DNA from: Paralvinella palmiformis
Taxonomy: Eukaryota > Annelida > Polychaeta > Terebellida > Alvinellidae
Length of the DNA: 64,000 bases
Reading direction: 5' to 3'
NCBI GenBank assembly: GCA_025642065.1
Contig: JAODUP010000008.1
Coordinates: 1,192,001 to 1,256,000 of the forward strand
Positions 1-14,299 of the stretch are shown piece after piece; within the stretch, counting starts at the first letter, position 1, and each line of letters begins with the position of its first letter. The position numbers and the translations under genes were made by a program. The notes below the pieces were generated by a model. The model saw only the letters and a list, made by a program, of their open reading frames with translations. It had not been told where the DNA came from and searched no databases.

Positions 1-152
1 GAATTAAAGATCGTTTACCAAAATCTGTAGCTCTTTGATATGTAACATAAGATTACATTCTTATTTTATTTGTGCATTAACAAAATAGTTTTGCCAGTGA
101 ATAAGGTAGATCACAGATTTGTAAACATTCATCTGTCCATATTCTGTTTTAG

Positions 153-964
153 CTTGAGTGGGCTAAGCTAGTGTTGGTGGCATACAATGATGCTCTAAGA
201 CATGACAGTAGAGGTGTTTACACTTTTACTGTGGATGACTGTGATAAACTGCTGGAAAGATATGCCACAAAAGCAGTTGATTTTCCTGTAGTTGAGAATT
301 CTGATTCTTGTTTACCAGGTAGCTAGTACTTGATAATAATCTTTGGTGTAATTTCATGATGAATTCATGTACACGTGTAACATAAGTTCAGTTTTTTGTT
401 GTTGTAAAATTAAATGTAATTTTTTTCTTTCATAATATAAAACAAGATTGATATGTTTAAATAGTTTTAATTATTCTTAATGAATCCATTGCTTCTTTTT
501 ACCAGGCATTCTGAATCGTTCAGGGTCAAAAACATCTTTGATGAACCAATCTCAGGATCCAAGGTTAGGTAGACCATTGGCCCAGTTAGGTTCCCAGAGT
601 TTCCAGAGAACTAGTTCTGTTGGAATGTTACAGATGGGTATGTAATAATTGTCTTTTGGGTGTATGGATTTTGTAACTTTTCTTGTTGGAAGCAAACTGA
701 AATGTTTTTTTTTTTAATTTTCCACTGAAAAGCTGATGTCAGCAGTGTTCCAGTGATGCCACAGTTTGCGGCAGTTACATCAGTGGGATCCAGATACCAG
801 CATGGTGTTAATATGAAAGTCCCATTTATAATGCCTACAGAACCTCCCCCCAGGGAGCAGTGGATACCTGATTCATCTGCTGCCATATGCATGGTTTGCC
901 AAGTTGAGAGATTTAGCATGGTTAGTTATACGTAGTTGTTTTAAACTGCTAAACCTATACACAC

Positions 965-1013
<49 letters not shown>

Positions 1014-1105
1014 GTATATATAAAATATATATAATTTTATATAGGTTTATGAAGGTATAGATTTTAAAATATATTACGGTGTTAATGCACTGAAGCAGTG
1101 TCACC

Positions 1106-1155
<50 letters not shown>

Positions 1156-4100
1156 TCTCATCAGATAGTTTTCAATCAATCAAGTAGTAACAATTGTATG
1201 GAAACAAATACAACCATAACAAGAAAATAGAATATCTACATGTAATGTTTATTATCTTGTGCTGAATTAGCCGTATTATTATACATACTTTAGCCCGTGG
1301 ATTGGAGAACCCTGCATTGCGCTTAATTAATGATTTTCCTCGTATGGTTGACTGATATTATCATCATTATATTTTCTTGCTGTTGTAATAGATGTGTTCA
1401 ATGAATGTATCATTTTCAAACAGTTTAATCGTCGACATCACTGTCGACGTTGTGGTCGCGTTGTCTGTGGTACGTGTTCCATGAGGACGACTAGCATTGC
1501 CGGCAGATCAGCCAGGACATGTGATCAGTGCTACCAGCAAGTATTTCTGGTTAAGTGAGTACAACTCCATTTAAATGAAATGACACCGTTTAGACAGAAA
1601 TTAATTGCCTCCAAATATCATTACGTCAAATGAGGCCTAACACAGTTACCACTCTCTTCAGGAACATTACACAACAATCGGATGTACAGCGTTTACGTCA
1701 TCACCTGTCTAGCGTATCACCTGAGACAGCTGGAGGTGCTCACAGACACGGCAATCTGGGCATAACAATAGGCTCACAGTCGCCGTCTCAGGATACATCC
1801 ACTGCTAATGAACCATCTGAGAATGTCATCCCTTGCTCCGAGTTTATCTACCAATTATCACTCGATGATGAATTAAACAACAGTGCCAGGGAGGAGTTTT
1901 ATTATGATCATGTTAGTATATAAAAGTAATTTTGATATATTCTTTGCCTGTTAAATACATAAAGTGGGCTGAATACATGCAATTGTTGATATAACTTGTA
2001 CCAGTTCCTGTATGCTCTTTAAGCAATGAAAGGTATGCAATACTGTGCATACATCTGCTGTGGTCATTCCGTGTTAAATAATATTGATTAGTGCAGAATG
2101 TTTTATAAGTAATAAATTATTGTGGTAACAAGAAAGTTATGTGAAATGATATCTCATCAACAATCATCTACGCCCGCAGGCTCCAAGTACTTCACTGTGT
2201 TTGTCCCTGCTAGATCTGCACAGTGATCCCCAAAGATGTGCTCAGGTGTTGCTGTCTTTATGTGAGAACATATCTCAACACTTGAAGCCAATAGCGCCTG
2301 GGCTGAGAAATCCAGAGGTGGATTACGGCTTGGTGATTAGGTACGATATATAAATGAGCCGAATCCCAGATTTAAAGCTAGTTCTGTGGCCATGTTGCCT
2401 TTCTGATTAGATCGTGCTGTCCTGTTGCATCATGGAACCAGGAGAGGCTGATGTGTCTGTTTCCCTTTTCAGCATGATGAAGAGGATGCTGATGAGTGCC
2501 AAAGTGAAATACATCAAGGTTGGTGACAGTAGCGGTGTCAGCCAGTGTGGTGTTTATACAGACCGAGTGAACCTTCTGGATCAATTACTGAGTAATAACT
2601 GTCTCTATATACCATCAATGTATCAACTCACTAAGTCTGATACTCTGAGGTAAGCACACATGCACAAACTGGTAAGGACCAATATCTTTATACTCGTTAA
2701 TGTTTACAATTCTATTTCCGTGCACTGTTTCTTGTAATTCTGGGAATTGTTTGGAGGATTTGTGTTTAGTTTACCATTGTATCGTGATTATGTGTAGATG
2801 ATTAGCTTATCTTACTCTTGCCCCCCTGGCAGTCAATCGATTCCTTAAGACGTTCTGGCAAATGCCAGAAATTGTCCATTTGCACCTTTTTGCCCAGTTT
2901 ACAAAACAAAATTCTGTTCGGCAACTTCAGCACATTATGATGCATTCGAAGCCAACTCAAAAATCTGAATTTTTAGCAACATTTCCTTCGGTTATTACCA
3001 AACTGCAAATTGAAACCCTCCTTTGATTCCTATCCATATATGCACCTGATCATTGCTTGTGTTCTGTATTATTGTCTAATTAGTGTTAGTATGTACATAA
3101 TTGCCTTCGAATGCTGAAAGTACCATTCCAAAAGTTTATAAGTATATATTTGGCTTTAGCCAGTGTTGGATTTAAAGGTCAGACACGGTTTACGTGCAGT
3201 AATTTGGCAGACCAAAAAGGGCAAACACCAGATGATGTCTAAGGTCACTCGAGAACGTACCCGACAATTAGATTGGTCACATCCCAAGGACACATTTCAT
3301 GTTCTTCAGGCAATAATTACCAAGCTTATCTTCAGGTGCCTTCGTGACAGCCTGATCCAGGAGGAGCGTTTTAGTCTGGCCATGGACGTGTCCACTAAGT
3401 GTGGCATGGATCCTGTTGGTGTCTGGATGGCTTGGGGCAAAGCTTGCATCAGAATTGGAGACTACAAGTCAGCCCGGGATAAATTTGCAAAATGTCTTAA
3501 GGTAATGATTATTTCACATTACGAAGATTCTTATTGTGGTGAAGTATTATCTTGTAGCCAACACTGAAGTAGCACATCTGTTTATTAAAACACTGGTTAC
3601 CATTAGATTATTGTCATATAACTTAATGCTCATGTATTTTAATGGATATTGCTTTTATGTATGTGGCTGTGTTATATATACGATTGCATTGAATCTTTTA
3701 CAAGTTTTATTTGCTTTGCTGTGCTGCTATTTTTAGTTATAAAAAAGTCTTTTTATGTTTTATAGTGTAAATTTTCCTTTCTAGTTCTTTGCATCAAGAG
3801 ATTACAGATAAAATGTTCAATTTTGTTACTGTTTGAGCTGTACGCGAAATACCACATTAAACTACATTTAAACTGACCGTTACAATCCTGGTTAATGGAT
3901 AATGATACGTTTACGCTGATCATATGGCATATTACTAAGTTGATGATGGAGTCAAAGAAAGACCCTTCCAATTTCTGGTCGACCACTTTTAACACTGAAC
4001 CATCAGAACTCACTTGTTGAAAGAGCACCATAATCTCTAATATAAACATTTACTTTAGTTTCAGATGTTTTTGTTTCAACCAGAATTAAAAAGTAGTTTA

Positions 4101-5072
4101 GAAGGTTATATTTGTACTTCACTGAAAGCTGACACAGCTGTATTTAGTAAACAACTGCTGGGTTAATTCTGAAAAATAATTTGTGATCTGTGTCTGTTTA
4201 TTAGTAAACTTCCATGTGATGTTAGCATATTTTACTGTAGTTCTTGTGTGTTTCGACAGCCGCCTTTGGACATGAATCAAGTCCAGACTCAGGCTAGTAA
4301 TAAAATACTCAGCGACATCATTGAGTGTCTTCGGACAACAAACACCAATGTGAGTTCATTAATACAGTTGCATTCATGTATATGCGCGCGCGCGCACACA
4401 CACACACAGATAGAGAGAGAATTTGCTGTTAACAAATTTCCACATGTATTAGTATATCTTTAGATTTGACCAGATACTGTGCGTGTATGTGTGTGTATGT
4501 GGGGGTAATTTTTGTTAAAAATCAAATGCCTGGTTTCTTTCAGAAACGCCTTGCTTCTGTTGGTACTATAAAAACCCTGCTTGCAGATCCTGCCCAGGTG
4601 TGGTTGTCTTTTTTTGGTACTGTTTTATTTTTGATTTAATTGTTTTATTAATGGTTCATCCATTAACCCAGAGTATTTCATGTTCTATTTACAGAAACCA
4701 TTGGAGGATCTCTCACTCGATGAACCAGTTATACAAGAGTGTTTGTTTTATCTACACAGTTATGGCACACATGTTAACATGGTCGTGTTTTACAGACAAC
4801 ACAAACTCCTATCAAAAGCTGTACATTATATTCTAGATCAGGTTTGTTGTTTAGCCATTAACCGCGGCTAGTTTTCACATATAATTGTCAGTTTGTTTCC
4901 TATATCATGTAAAGAAAAGGTCGGCATTTAAATGAGAATATAGTCATACTCATAGTACCCAATTATTAAATCTATAAAAAAAGATAGTGTTACCATGTTG
5001 TTGTTATTGTCTACATTTAAAAAGGGGTATTGTTATATTACCCTTGTTACTCATTTATATAAATAAAAGCCA

Positions 5073-5104
<32 letters not shown>

Positions 5105-8100
5105 TTGTCTGTGTTCTCACAAATACATTTGCCAGGTGGCAGCACTTTATGGTGCCTAATTGGTGTTCCCCTGTGTTATTTGAGTTCTTATAGCTCTCAG
5201 TAAAGTTTCTCTTTAATGAACACACACACACACACACTTGTGTTTGTTTCTTGTGTGTTCACAAATAAATTCTGACAAAAGAGTCTTAAACGATGGTGAA
5301 TATGACGATGGTTGGGACTATGATGTTTACGCATTAAAATTCGTTTATTATTATTCTAAACCCTTAATTATGTGGACCTGCTGGAGCAAGCTTTAAAGTC
5401 TGCTTGAAGTGTAGTTGTTAGTTTTTTTTCGTTATCCTACAGAAACATATTCCACCATAAAATCTGAATTTGGGATCTGTGATCTAATCTTGTTATATTG
5501 CACTGCATTATAGCTAATGTGGAGTAATTGTTATTATTATTATTGCTGTTAGTTCTAAAAATGCAGAACATACGAGTTCATTTTGTGGCTATTTTCCCCT
5601 ATTATGAGGGTTCCCACATCAGTCTTTACCTGATCTTCCACATCTACTTTATTCAGCCAACACTCTCATCTTTCTCCACCACCTAATTGTGGCCTTCTAC
5701 CTCTCACACCATTCACCTCATACAACATGCTTCTCTTCAACCAGTCATCATCATCTTTCCCAGCCACCTCAACTGATTTCTCTTAACAACTTCTCTCCTT
5801 CAGTTCGGTATTAGGGACCTTATCCTTTAGAATTAGAGACACACCACACAGCCATCACAGGATTCTCATCTTTGTCTGCTCAAAACATCCTCTTTACTCT
5901 GCATTCGTAGTCCAGGTCTCAATTCCATACACCACTACTCTCCTTGCACGTGCCACATACACCTTCCCTTTTAGTTTCAATCACACATCCTTCTTTCTCG
6001 TGATCCTCTAAACTTTCTCCATGCACAACACAGTCTCACCACTGATACAGAGTTGGCTCCTCCATCTCCGATCAGCATATCTCCCAGATAACAGAACTTT
6101 CCAACTCTATACTAGATACACACCATTTCCTATGTCCGTGCTTTCCTGTTTGTTGATCTCCTCTCCATCACCTGCTCTCTCACTGACGAGTCTCACACAC
6201 CTTGCGCACAAATCCATCCCCAGTTGTACTTAATAAACCTTCCACACCTGAACAACACCCATCACACCCTCTACACTGCACCGAGTTACTTCTAACACAA
6301 CAGGAACTCTATTAGTGATATTAGGTTTTTGTAATCCGATAGAGGTGCAGCAGTGATGTATTCTTAGAAGGCTTGTTTCTGCCATGTCTTAGCAGTGGGA
6401 TGATAAGCCAGTTGTTAGAACAGCTACAGACAGTGGATCCTTCCATGGAAAGATGGCTGCCTCATCTGACTACCAGCTGTAAACATCTGGCCAAAAATAA
6501 GCAAATAAATACTCTCTATCAGCTACAGATATACACGAAGGTAAGAAATAAGGAAAAAGATAATTCTCTGTTATGTTGGCTTTTGTTAATATGAATGGAG
6601 TTTTATTATGCTGAATAAATACTGTACTGAATTTAATAAGTGCAAGTGATAGCGCAGTTAGTTAGAGCATAACACTTGTAGCCAAAGGGTCATGGGTTCG
6701 AGGTTCTAATGAGAACCTAACAGGACGCGATGGCTATGTGGTTGAGTAACCCGTTGCGCCTATAATGGCAGCATGCGTTGTATGCTCCATTTGGGAGTTG
6801 AGATGTGTGCTGGATTGGAACAGGTCCGAGTCGCGGATAATAATACTGTAAAGCGCCTATAGAGCAGCTATACAGCTGAATAGGGTGCTATATAAATATC
6901 ACATATTATATTATTATCAAATATATTATTCACACACTAAATTGACAGAGGATATCATTTCAGGACTACCTGCGAGCTGCCATGACTTGCATACAGCAGT
7001 TCTATCTGAAGGGAGCCACCACCTACTTGGATCTGAACAGACGTCTTTCTGCTCTTTACGACGCCAAAAAGCATATGGATACTTATCTGGGAGAGAGACA
7101 GTGGACCTTCAGACAGACCCAAACTGAAGGGATGGAGACAGCACCAAGACTCATATTAACACCAGTAGAAGTCAACAAGTCAGTCTTCTACAAAACATAT
7201 ATAACTCATACATGTACTCAGCCAATGTGCTCTGTGAACTGTTGCAGCACAGTTGTAGTGCATCGCGCTGTAGATAGATATACAGATCAGCTTCCAGTGG
7301 TTACTGTGTGTGTGTGTGTGTGTGTGTGTGGGGAGGGGTTTTGATCTCTCAGTGAAAATGCTTTGGCCTCATCTCATTTCCCCAAGTACAGGTAGTCACT
7401 TCCTTAGCTATATGTTCCTAGTGTGATGAGTACTGAATGATCTCTTAACTCATTCAACTGATAAACTGATGGGCTCTGATGACATATATTAATTTCAGTT
7501 GTGGTTTTAATTGTGGTCTGTTTGTTAATGAAATAGCATGTTAACAAACTTTCACAACCAATGAATTATATGCTAAGGGATGAGATTTCTCTGGAGCTGA
7601 AAGTGAAGTTTTGGGAAATGGGGAGTGGGTAAAACTGGTGGTTTGAAGAAAATTTCTCTTGCAAGACATGCTTTATTCTCACTCAAGTAATCTTGGCTTC
7701 TCCTAAAAATGCACAAAACCCTTTTTGGTTCATGGGCATTTTCTTTCCTGGTTTTCACCCAAAGGCTACTACTCTCATGCCCGTTTCAGTGAATTCAGAA
7801 AATCAGATCTTAGTATTGATCTGATTTAAAAATTTCTTTTTGTGATTTAACTAACTTGGTGCATTTTAATTGGTTAGTACAAAACTTTTTTTATAGAAAC
7901 TGTCTGCGAGTCATCTGGCTGATGTTATTGATATTTTGATTCGAAATAGATTTCAATGTTTTCAACTACTTTTTCAGGTACATATATACCATAGAGATCC
8001 AACTGGAGGTGACCAAGTTCCTACATCAGTATCATGATAACTACGACAATCTTTTTAAAGCTGTTGATCCGTCCTCATCTTCATCGTCGCAGACAGTTGG

Positions 8101-9910
8101 TATTTCATCCTCAGGGGACTTACCGACATTGTTCGGTAACTCGCGAACTAAGAGTCAAGTTGCTAGTCTGGTAGGTGATCCATTTGTTTTTACTTATTCC
8201 TGGTTACGGTTGTTTGGATTGATATGTTTTGTTTACACAGTTATACCTCCGCTTATAAAGTGGATGTTGTTTGCGAGCAAGATTATTGCTAAAACATGCA
8301 CATATACATATTAAGCTGTTAAGATACGAATCGATCCTTGGGTTACAAAAATGAGGCACACCTGCCAATATTAAAAGGTGACTTAATACAGGTTTGTATG
8401 GCATTATATATATATATATGTGTGTTTTACTTTATTTTTAAACAGGTAGATTAATATTCTTTTGGAAAATCTTAGAAAACAATAGTCACAAACTATTAAA
8501 TACATTCATAAGAGTCATCACAATGTTCAGATTAGTAATGAACACACACCCATGACTGTCTTGAGAGCGAGTCCATTTAAATAACTCAGTAAATTATAGA
8601 TTCCTTTTAACTGACAAGTTGTATTTGCCATTTCTATAAGAATATAATACTATTATCCATTTGACCAAATTTGCCCAGAGGAGCAAAACTTCACAATAAT
8701 AGCAGTGTGCTCAGAAATGATATTTGTAGCTCTGAACGTGTGCCACGCAAATTCTGTTAAGTGGCACCTTTTACAAAATATACTCATCATGTTCACAGCT
8801 TTATTATATTCTCTGATTATAATGATGTATTCTTTCTTATTAGGTGTTGCTGTGTGGTAACAACGTACATGATGGCTATGGATTAGCGTTCCGAATAATA
8901 CAGGTTGGCCTTGGAAGGAGTGGCTTCCTAACTTGTGCTATATCTAATAATTTTAAAACCTTTTTACAGTTTGAAATTCCCGACTGTACGTGTAACGAAC
9001 GGCACATTTACACATACGTCTTTTTAGCTATGATCTTCTAATGATATGTTTGTTTGTATGCAGCACTTTAAATTGGATTCGTCTTCCATTTATTTGGATG
9101 TTGGACGATGCTTCGCCAACTTAGGATGGCATAAGAGCATTCATCAGCTTCTGAGCTGTATCAGGGAGTCCGGGATGTGTAGCGATGTTATGCACGATGA
9201 TGTCATAAAGGCATGTTTGAAAATTGTACAGAAAACACCCACTGAGGTGAGACTTATTGTTGTTATTATTTATTTAAGAAATGGGTAATGAAATGTATTA
9301 AAATTATCCAACTTGTGCTTTTGTATTGTAAATATAATTTTGCTTTCCATAGTTTGCTCCGATTCAAAAATCTGTTTATCATCTGTTCAGTTCTGTATAA
9401 ATACCCAATAAGAAATATCTAAAAGATATTACATTTCAAAATGTTACTGTATTGCTGTAGGGTAAGCCGTTGGAAGCATTGATAAAAGTATTTAGGAGTG
9501 ATTCGTATAAGGCAAGTAACACTTTTTTTAAAAATTAAATACACCTATAAACCCTCCTTTGATATGTACCTCGTTTAGTTATGGAGAAGCGTTCAAAAAA
9601 TGGCTACTCATTGTAAAGAACCATTCTGCCAGTTTTCTCATGGAATACGTATTTTCATTTTCACACAATTTACACTAGATTCCATGTTTTCTATCTATCG
9701 GTCTGGCAGTTAATTTGCAATTTTGGTATGTTATTCCAGATTGAAGCATTCATCTCCTGTGGGAAATTGAAATCGGCATATCTGCTTGCTGTGAAGCTGG
9801 CCCGACTGGATGACGTTAGACACATTCATCAGATGGCAGAACAGTTGGGTCAGCAGGCCGTCAGTGCCATATGCCAACAATATCTACAAAAACACAAAGG
9901 AAAAAAATAG
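153..9910 (+). CDS. ZFYVE26: ZFYVE26 (spastizin / FYVE-CENT), C-terminal 18 exons
   Basis: Large PI3P-binding protein. In vertebrates it works with spatacsin and AP-5 at late endosomes/lysosomes, and in cytokinesis. Exons read here: 153-318, 506-637, 733-920, 1424-1554, 1662-1911, 2180-2340, 2473-2649, 3336-3501, 4260-4349, 4544-4597, 4695-4841, 6343-6540, 6964-7178, 7978-8170, 8844-8903, 9064-9246, 9461-9511, 9740-9910. Phases join without a stop and give 910 residues ending QKHKGKK. The FYVE finger lies about 50 residues after the third exon begins (WIPD, then RRHHCRRCG after an intron). The helical C-terminal part matches the family in order: VSTKCG, QECLFYLH, AAMTCI, LPTLFGN, LRSAYL-like LKSAYL. 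The 5' part lies before the window. The starts of the exons at 3336 and 6343 were chosen by phase and similarity, not by a strong polypyrimidine tract. The donor after 9511 is GC, not GT. Confidence 0.93.
820..1554 (+). other. ZFYVE26: FYVE zinc finger split over two exons
   Basis: The WIPD motif and first CxxC (CMVC) are in the exon ending at 920. The basic RRHHCRRCG patch, which in FYVE domains contacts PI3P, and the remaining cysteine pairs (CGTC, CDQC) are in the exon 1424-1554. All eight zinc ligands are present, so the domain should fold and bind PI3P. Confidence 0.92.
959..1156. repeat. Inverted dinucleotide pair: (CA)n, spacer, (TA)n(TG)n
   Basis: A (CA)n tract at 959-1010 and a complementary (TG)n tract near 1133-1154, after (TA)n from about 1108, lie in the intron that splits the FYVE finger. 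The two tracts can pair as a long stem around a ~100 base loop. Confidence 0.85.
5575..6300 (-). mobile_element. RTE-like LINE remnant in a ZFYVE26 intron
   Basis: No coding exon here. Read on the minus strand, 6060-6215 matches plus-strand 38155-38280 (shared gagagagcaggtgatagaga-type stretch and gttctattatctgggcatat-like stretch). That places it in the same non-LTR family as the 37.5-40 kb remnant. The reading frame is broken throughout. Confidence 0.6.
6640..6915 (+). mobile_element. tRNA-derived SINE, family II, copy 1
   Basis: The head resembles a tRNA: A-box-like gcgcagttagttagagc, B-box gggttcgaggttc. A body with aggacgcgatggctatgtg follows. The tail gtaaagcgcc...gctatataaat ends in TTATTAT and resembles the tails of the L2/CR1-like LINEs here. 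A second copy is at 58221-58525. It sits just upstream of the exon at 6964. Confidence 0.7.
7575..7770. repeat. Interspersed repeat, copy 1
   Basis: About 190 bases that match 27290-27480 in the PPP1CB intron: shared aatgggg.gtgggt, ctg.tggtttgaa and a late stretch with cctaaaa.tgcacaaaa. No coding potential is evident. The family is unknown. Confidence 0.5.
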
Positions 9911-10591
9911 AAACGACTTCAGCTTAATGGAATTGAAAGTTATCACATTTAATTTTTTCATTTGCGTTGAATGGAAAAACTAGATTGCTTTGTAATGTGA
10001 CAGCGGTCACATTTCAAATCAACAGTGACAAGATGTTTTGAACAGGAGTGTTTTTTATACACGCGTGTGTCCAATAAAAAGGTGTGCAATTTATTATCAC
10101 AAAAACCGCACTACATACCAGTCAAGTTATATCATGTACAACCATTATTGTTATGTTTACTTTTATTTATTACTGGCCAATTATTAATTATTTTACAGAT
10201 CGTAAATTGTATTATTGCATTTTATTTAACTATTCTTTACGTGTATGATAACCTCGTCTATAATCATTTGTTCTAAGACTCTTCCACTACTGTCTCTCAA
10301 AGAACCTCCAAGCCATATTGTGATTATGTGCAACTTACATTGGCAACTGAACAGATCTGGTTGCAGTAAGGAGGTGATAATGTTCAAGAATATTTAAGAT
10401 GATATTTGTTTTGTTATCATAGTGACTACTATGCATGTGTTCATCCGTGTGCAATGTTCATCCTTGTACAAGTTTACTTCAGGTGCAGTATAAATCTTTG
10501 TTTCGCTTGTTTTAGTGTCATTATTGATGGTATGTAAGCATAATACCTGTATACTCTAAAACAAAAACCAAGAACAGATTTGGCAATATGA

Positions 10592-10632
<41 letters not shown>

Positions 10633-13590
10633 TATATATGTGTGTGTGTACACAAGGGTAGACAATGGACAATGATTCTAGATATCATAACACATCCCAA
10701 TTGTTCAGGTGTTTATCATTTTGCAGCTTGATGACATTCAACCAGATCTGTGGCTGGAAGATGTACACTTGCGTATGATGATCTACCACAAACAAACTGA
10801 AATTAATGTAAACACAGTGCAAGTAGTTTATTATGTCCGAGTACATTATTGTGAAATATACAAACACTGTGTAGTGTTATTTTGGTGCAGTGTAAATCTC
10901 TGATTCACTTGTTTTACTGTCATTATTGATGGTATGTATGTAAGGACATCACCACAAAAATGGAGAACAGATTTGGCAACACTAAAACCTACAACCTTAC
11001 CTCAAATGAGATATTTGACCACAGCCTTGCTGTCTAGTCATATGCTGCACTGCGCTGCCAGTTGATCACCATTTTGTATTGAAACGACTGAATTGCAATT
11101 TATCAAAAAGGTACACTTTAATATCACATGTTACTGTTTCTTATTGCAGTCGATCAAAAAAAGAAAGACCATAAACAGCTTTCCTACCTGAAATGTAGCC
11201 ATATTCCATTCAGAGCATCGGGTCACCTACACAATGAACAAGCCAGTAAATCTAAAACAATCAAATAAATTCTGATCAGAGTTATCTGTTGTCATAATAA
11301 AGTGGATGGATACCACAAGTAACACATTAAATCATGGTTAAACAGATGTAGGTTATATTCAATGCTTTGTAAGTACGTTTGGAGCCAGGCTGAAACGAAG
11401 CACCCACGCATACGACGTTGACATTGAATTATGTTCCCCGTTAGAGCTCTTTCAGAAGAATACTCTACGATTCTACTGCCCATTGCCCTATTATAAAATA
11501 GGCATGAATGTGCAATGTTAGTCTACATAGATACACCTGCTAACACTGACGGCGAAGGTTATTAATCCTGGAAGCAGAAATAAACCCAGTTAACTCGAAC
11601 AGTATTTAAACAGGAAGTTTATGTCCATTACGAGTGGCACTTAACTATTAGTAGGCTGAAGATGATGTCAAGGATATGTTTATATTTATCATCATATGTA
11701 AATCAAGAGGTTTGTCAACAGATGTTGTTGGCCATCGATGATAAAGGGTTGTGCAGCATTATTTGTATCCTTGCGTTTTGGCCACCATAACAGTACGAGT
11801 TGAACGCAAGAGTAAACTGGTGAAGAATTGTCTCCATGTGTTTAATTAGATGAAAAATGGCTGTATGATAAATGGATCGAAAATGATAATGACAAGTCAA
11901 CTAAACGTCCTCTGAACAATCACTGTATTAGAGTTTGTGCTGCTTATAGAAAAAATGGTTTGGAGAATAAGGACAAATTAAACATCAAGAGCTATACGAA
12001 CCAAAATACAAAGCCATATAATGGTTAACAGAGAAATTAGTCGGAGAACACAATGTATTACTCTAGAACGCTACTTTTAAATTAATTAAAAGTTAATAGT
12101 CCTCACAACATGCGCAACAGGGATACTGAGTTTATACACAACAAATATTATTAAAGCCAAAGCATGTCTGGTGAACCCAATAAATCTGTTAAATAACTCC
12201 TATTAATTAGGCAACATGTTTGGTTCCAAGATTTTTCTACTGAAATGCTGGACATGAAGAAAATAACAATGCAGTTTTCTAGATATCTTGAATATTTGCT
12301 GCTCTTAAAATTGACAAATTTTATTTATAAAAAGTACTGAATGCTAAGAATTTTGAATGCAAGGAATGAAAATCACTATTGTTTATTTGTTGTACTGAAA
12401 AATGACTTGACCACCCACTAAAATGAGCCAACTGCTTGCAAAACATTCCATACACAAATGTGCACATGTTGGGAACATGTGAGTTGCAAGCAAATTGTTT
12501 AATTCGAGATTTTATACGAAGCACAATTTTAGAAAGTCATTTTACGGCATACAATACAATTTCAGATTCAGAATATAGAGTTCATTCCCAGCTCAAATTA
12601 TCTGGTTTCATGGCAAACAACCAACTTTTCAACCTAAACATGCCATAGATAGATATTTGGTTAGATCATATTAAAACAGTGCACCTAGAAACAAAGCTTA
12701 CATCTGTTGGAACAAACTTACAATAATTATATGCTAACTATTTACCCAATTTCAAGTTCTGGGCAAGTTATCACAGAGCCTTAATTTCAACCTAGCTCCA
12801 TCTGGATTTTACCATCTAGCAAACTGCAGCCGTCCCATGTTCACTTCAAATACAACGAAGAGCAAAAATTTCCATGGCAATTATTTCAAAGAATAAGTCA
12901 AAATTAAGATATTTGTGCGAAATTTATTTGATCCATATTTGCCACAACCATGATTACCATAGTCATTAACATGCACAGCCCCACGATGTCTGCAAGACGA
13001 TTCAGACGAAAGACTGTGTGGTGCAAACAGTACAGAGCTGTGCATGTTAAAGCCAAATCAGTATTACTGCCAACTAGCACTGGCACTTGAGTTGGTGTAC
13101 CATGGAGCAGCCAATGAGTTCCTACCTGATCCAATCCCAGGCAGAAAAAGAATGATTCTGGAAGGGAATGGTATTGACCATGGAAGAAAACAGTGTTCCC
13201 ACTGGAAGGCACAACACGTGATGAATATATGGAAAAGTGACTGGAAGACAGCAGACCGATTCTCGCCTAAAGGTTCATCAATGTTGGTAATGAACTTCGT
13301 GAAAATGCAAGCAAACAGTGTGCACAACTGAAACCAAGATATCTGTCAACAGGATAATCATAAAGCAATATAGAATACATGCAAGCATCAACAAATCTTA
13401 TTATTCATTGTAGCCAGAAATTACTTTTGTAGTTTCTCAAAGAAAGCTGGACGGGATATTTTGAAATGTGAACACATGGATAATATGTTTTACTGAACAC
13501 CACCAGCCCAGATAGCTGTATAACAGAGTCGATGCAGAATTTTCCTTGTGTTGCAAAAACGTCCAATGCAAACCAGATGTAACCAACTTA
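9911..13590. other. Intergenic tract between ZFYVE26 and the NOVA 3' end
   Basis: No gene recognised. It contains a (TA)n run at about 10598-10640. It also has a dispersed direct repeat of about 100 bases: 10480-10585 against 10882-10981, sharing tgtcattattgatggtatgt and agaacagatttggcaa. Open frames here are short and lack recognisable domains. Confidence 0.5.
10073..10078 (+). terminator. Candidate polyadenylation signal of ZFYVE26
   Basis: First AATAAA after the ZFYVE26 stop, about 165 bases downstream, followed by a GT-containing stretch (aaggtgtgc). It implies a short 3'UTR. Confidence 0.55.
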
Positions 13591-13592
13591 TA

Positions 13593-13598
13593 TTTATT
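13593..13598 (-). terminator. Candidate NOVA polyadenylation signal
   Basis: TTTATT on the plus strand reads AATAAA on the minus strand, about 1.9 kb after the NOVA stop. Other copies farther on (about 12.9 and 12.4 kb) could give a longer 3'UTR. Confidence 0.35.
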
Positions 13599-14299
13599 TG
13601 TTGGCACCAATTACTACAATGTGATATTGATGTTCTTGTATTAACAAATTAGTTCTGACATCTTAGCATGAAAACGATCAATTAAGAAAGATCTTCTTGC
13701 GGCACCATACACATGTGGAAGGCCTCTATGTGCAGTATATAACATATGAATGGGAATTAATGGAAATATCACAGAACTTATGAAATACTGATCTGACATT
13801 TTAAAGTTTGATAATATAATATATTTGAAATGAGCTGATCCTGCACACTAATTTGACTGTGCTCCTGCCACATCATAAAGCTAGGTATCGCCACGTACAT
13901 AGAGGCTAACAACACTGTCTCTCAAACTCTTGCACACAAGTGAACTAACTTTGCACAGGGGCAATATAACCACTGGCATTACAGTTACAGGAATATTAAC
14001 ATGTTTCATCAAGTTCGAGTTAGGATGTTCGAAGTCTTCCGAGAATGTCCAGATGTTCAATAAAATGCTGCACACTTGAGACACAAGTTAATTGTAATAC
14101 ACGGAACATACTACTGGCAATAATAGATGAAGCTTCGGATGAATGAATTAATGCCTTATGAGAACAGAAAAGCAAGTTCGGCTAATAACCGGAAGCGTGG
14201 TGAATTACAAGAATGAGCGAAAATGGAAGAATCCAATCTCGTGGAGAACAGCTACACTTAACTTGGGTCAGCAAGTTCTCATTGCAGATGTAATGTAAT

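Noticed and set aside
955..1179. Frame rich in TH and IY repeats, and similar ones at 4987-5237, 46117-46314, 58716-58943
   Set aside because: Translations of dinucleotide microsatellites.
3163..3335. Upstream part of the open frame before the ZFYVE26 exon at 3336
   Set aside because: Its phase does not join the preceding exon at the natural acceptor, it shows no family similarity, and a good acceptor sits at 3334-3335.
13044..13331. 95-codon plus-strand frame
   Set aside because: No recognisable domain, overlapped by an equally open antisense frame; lies in the NOVA downstream region.
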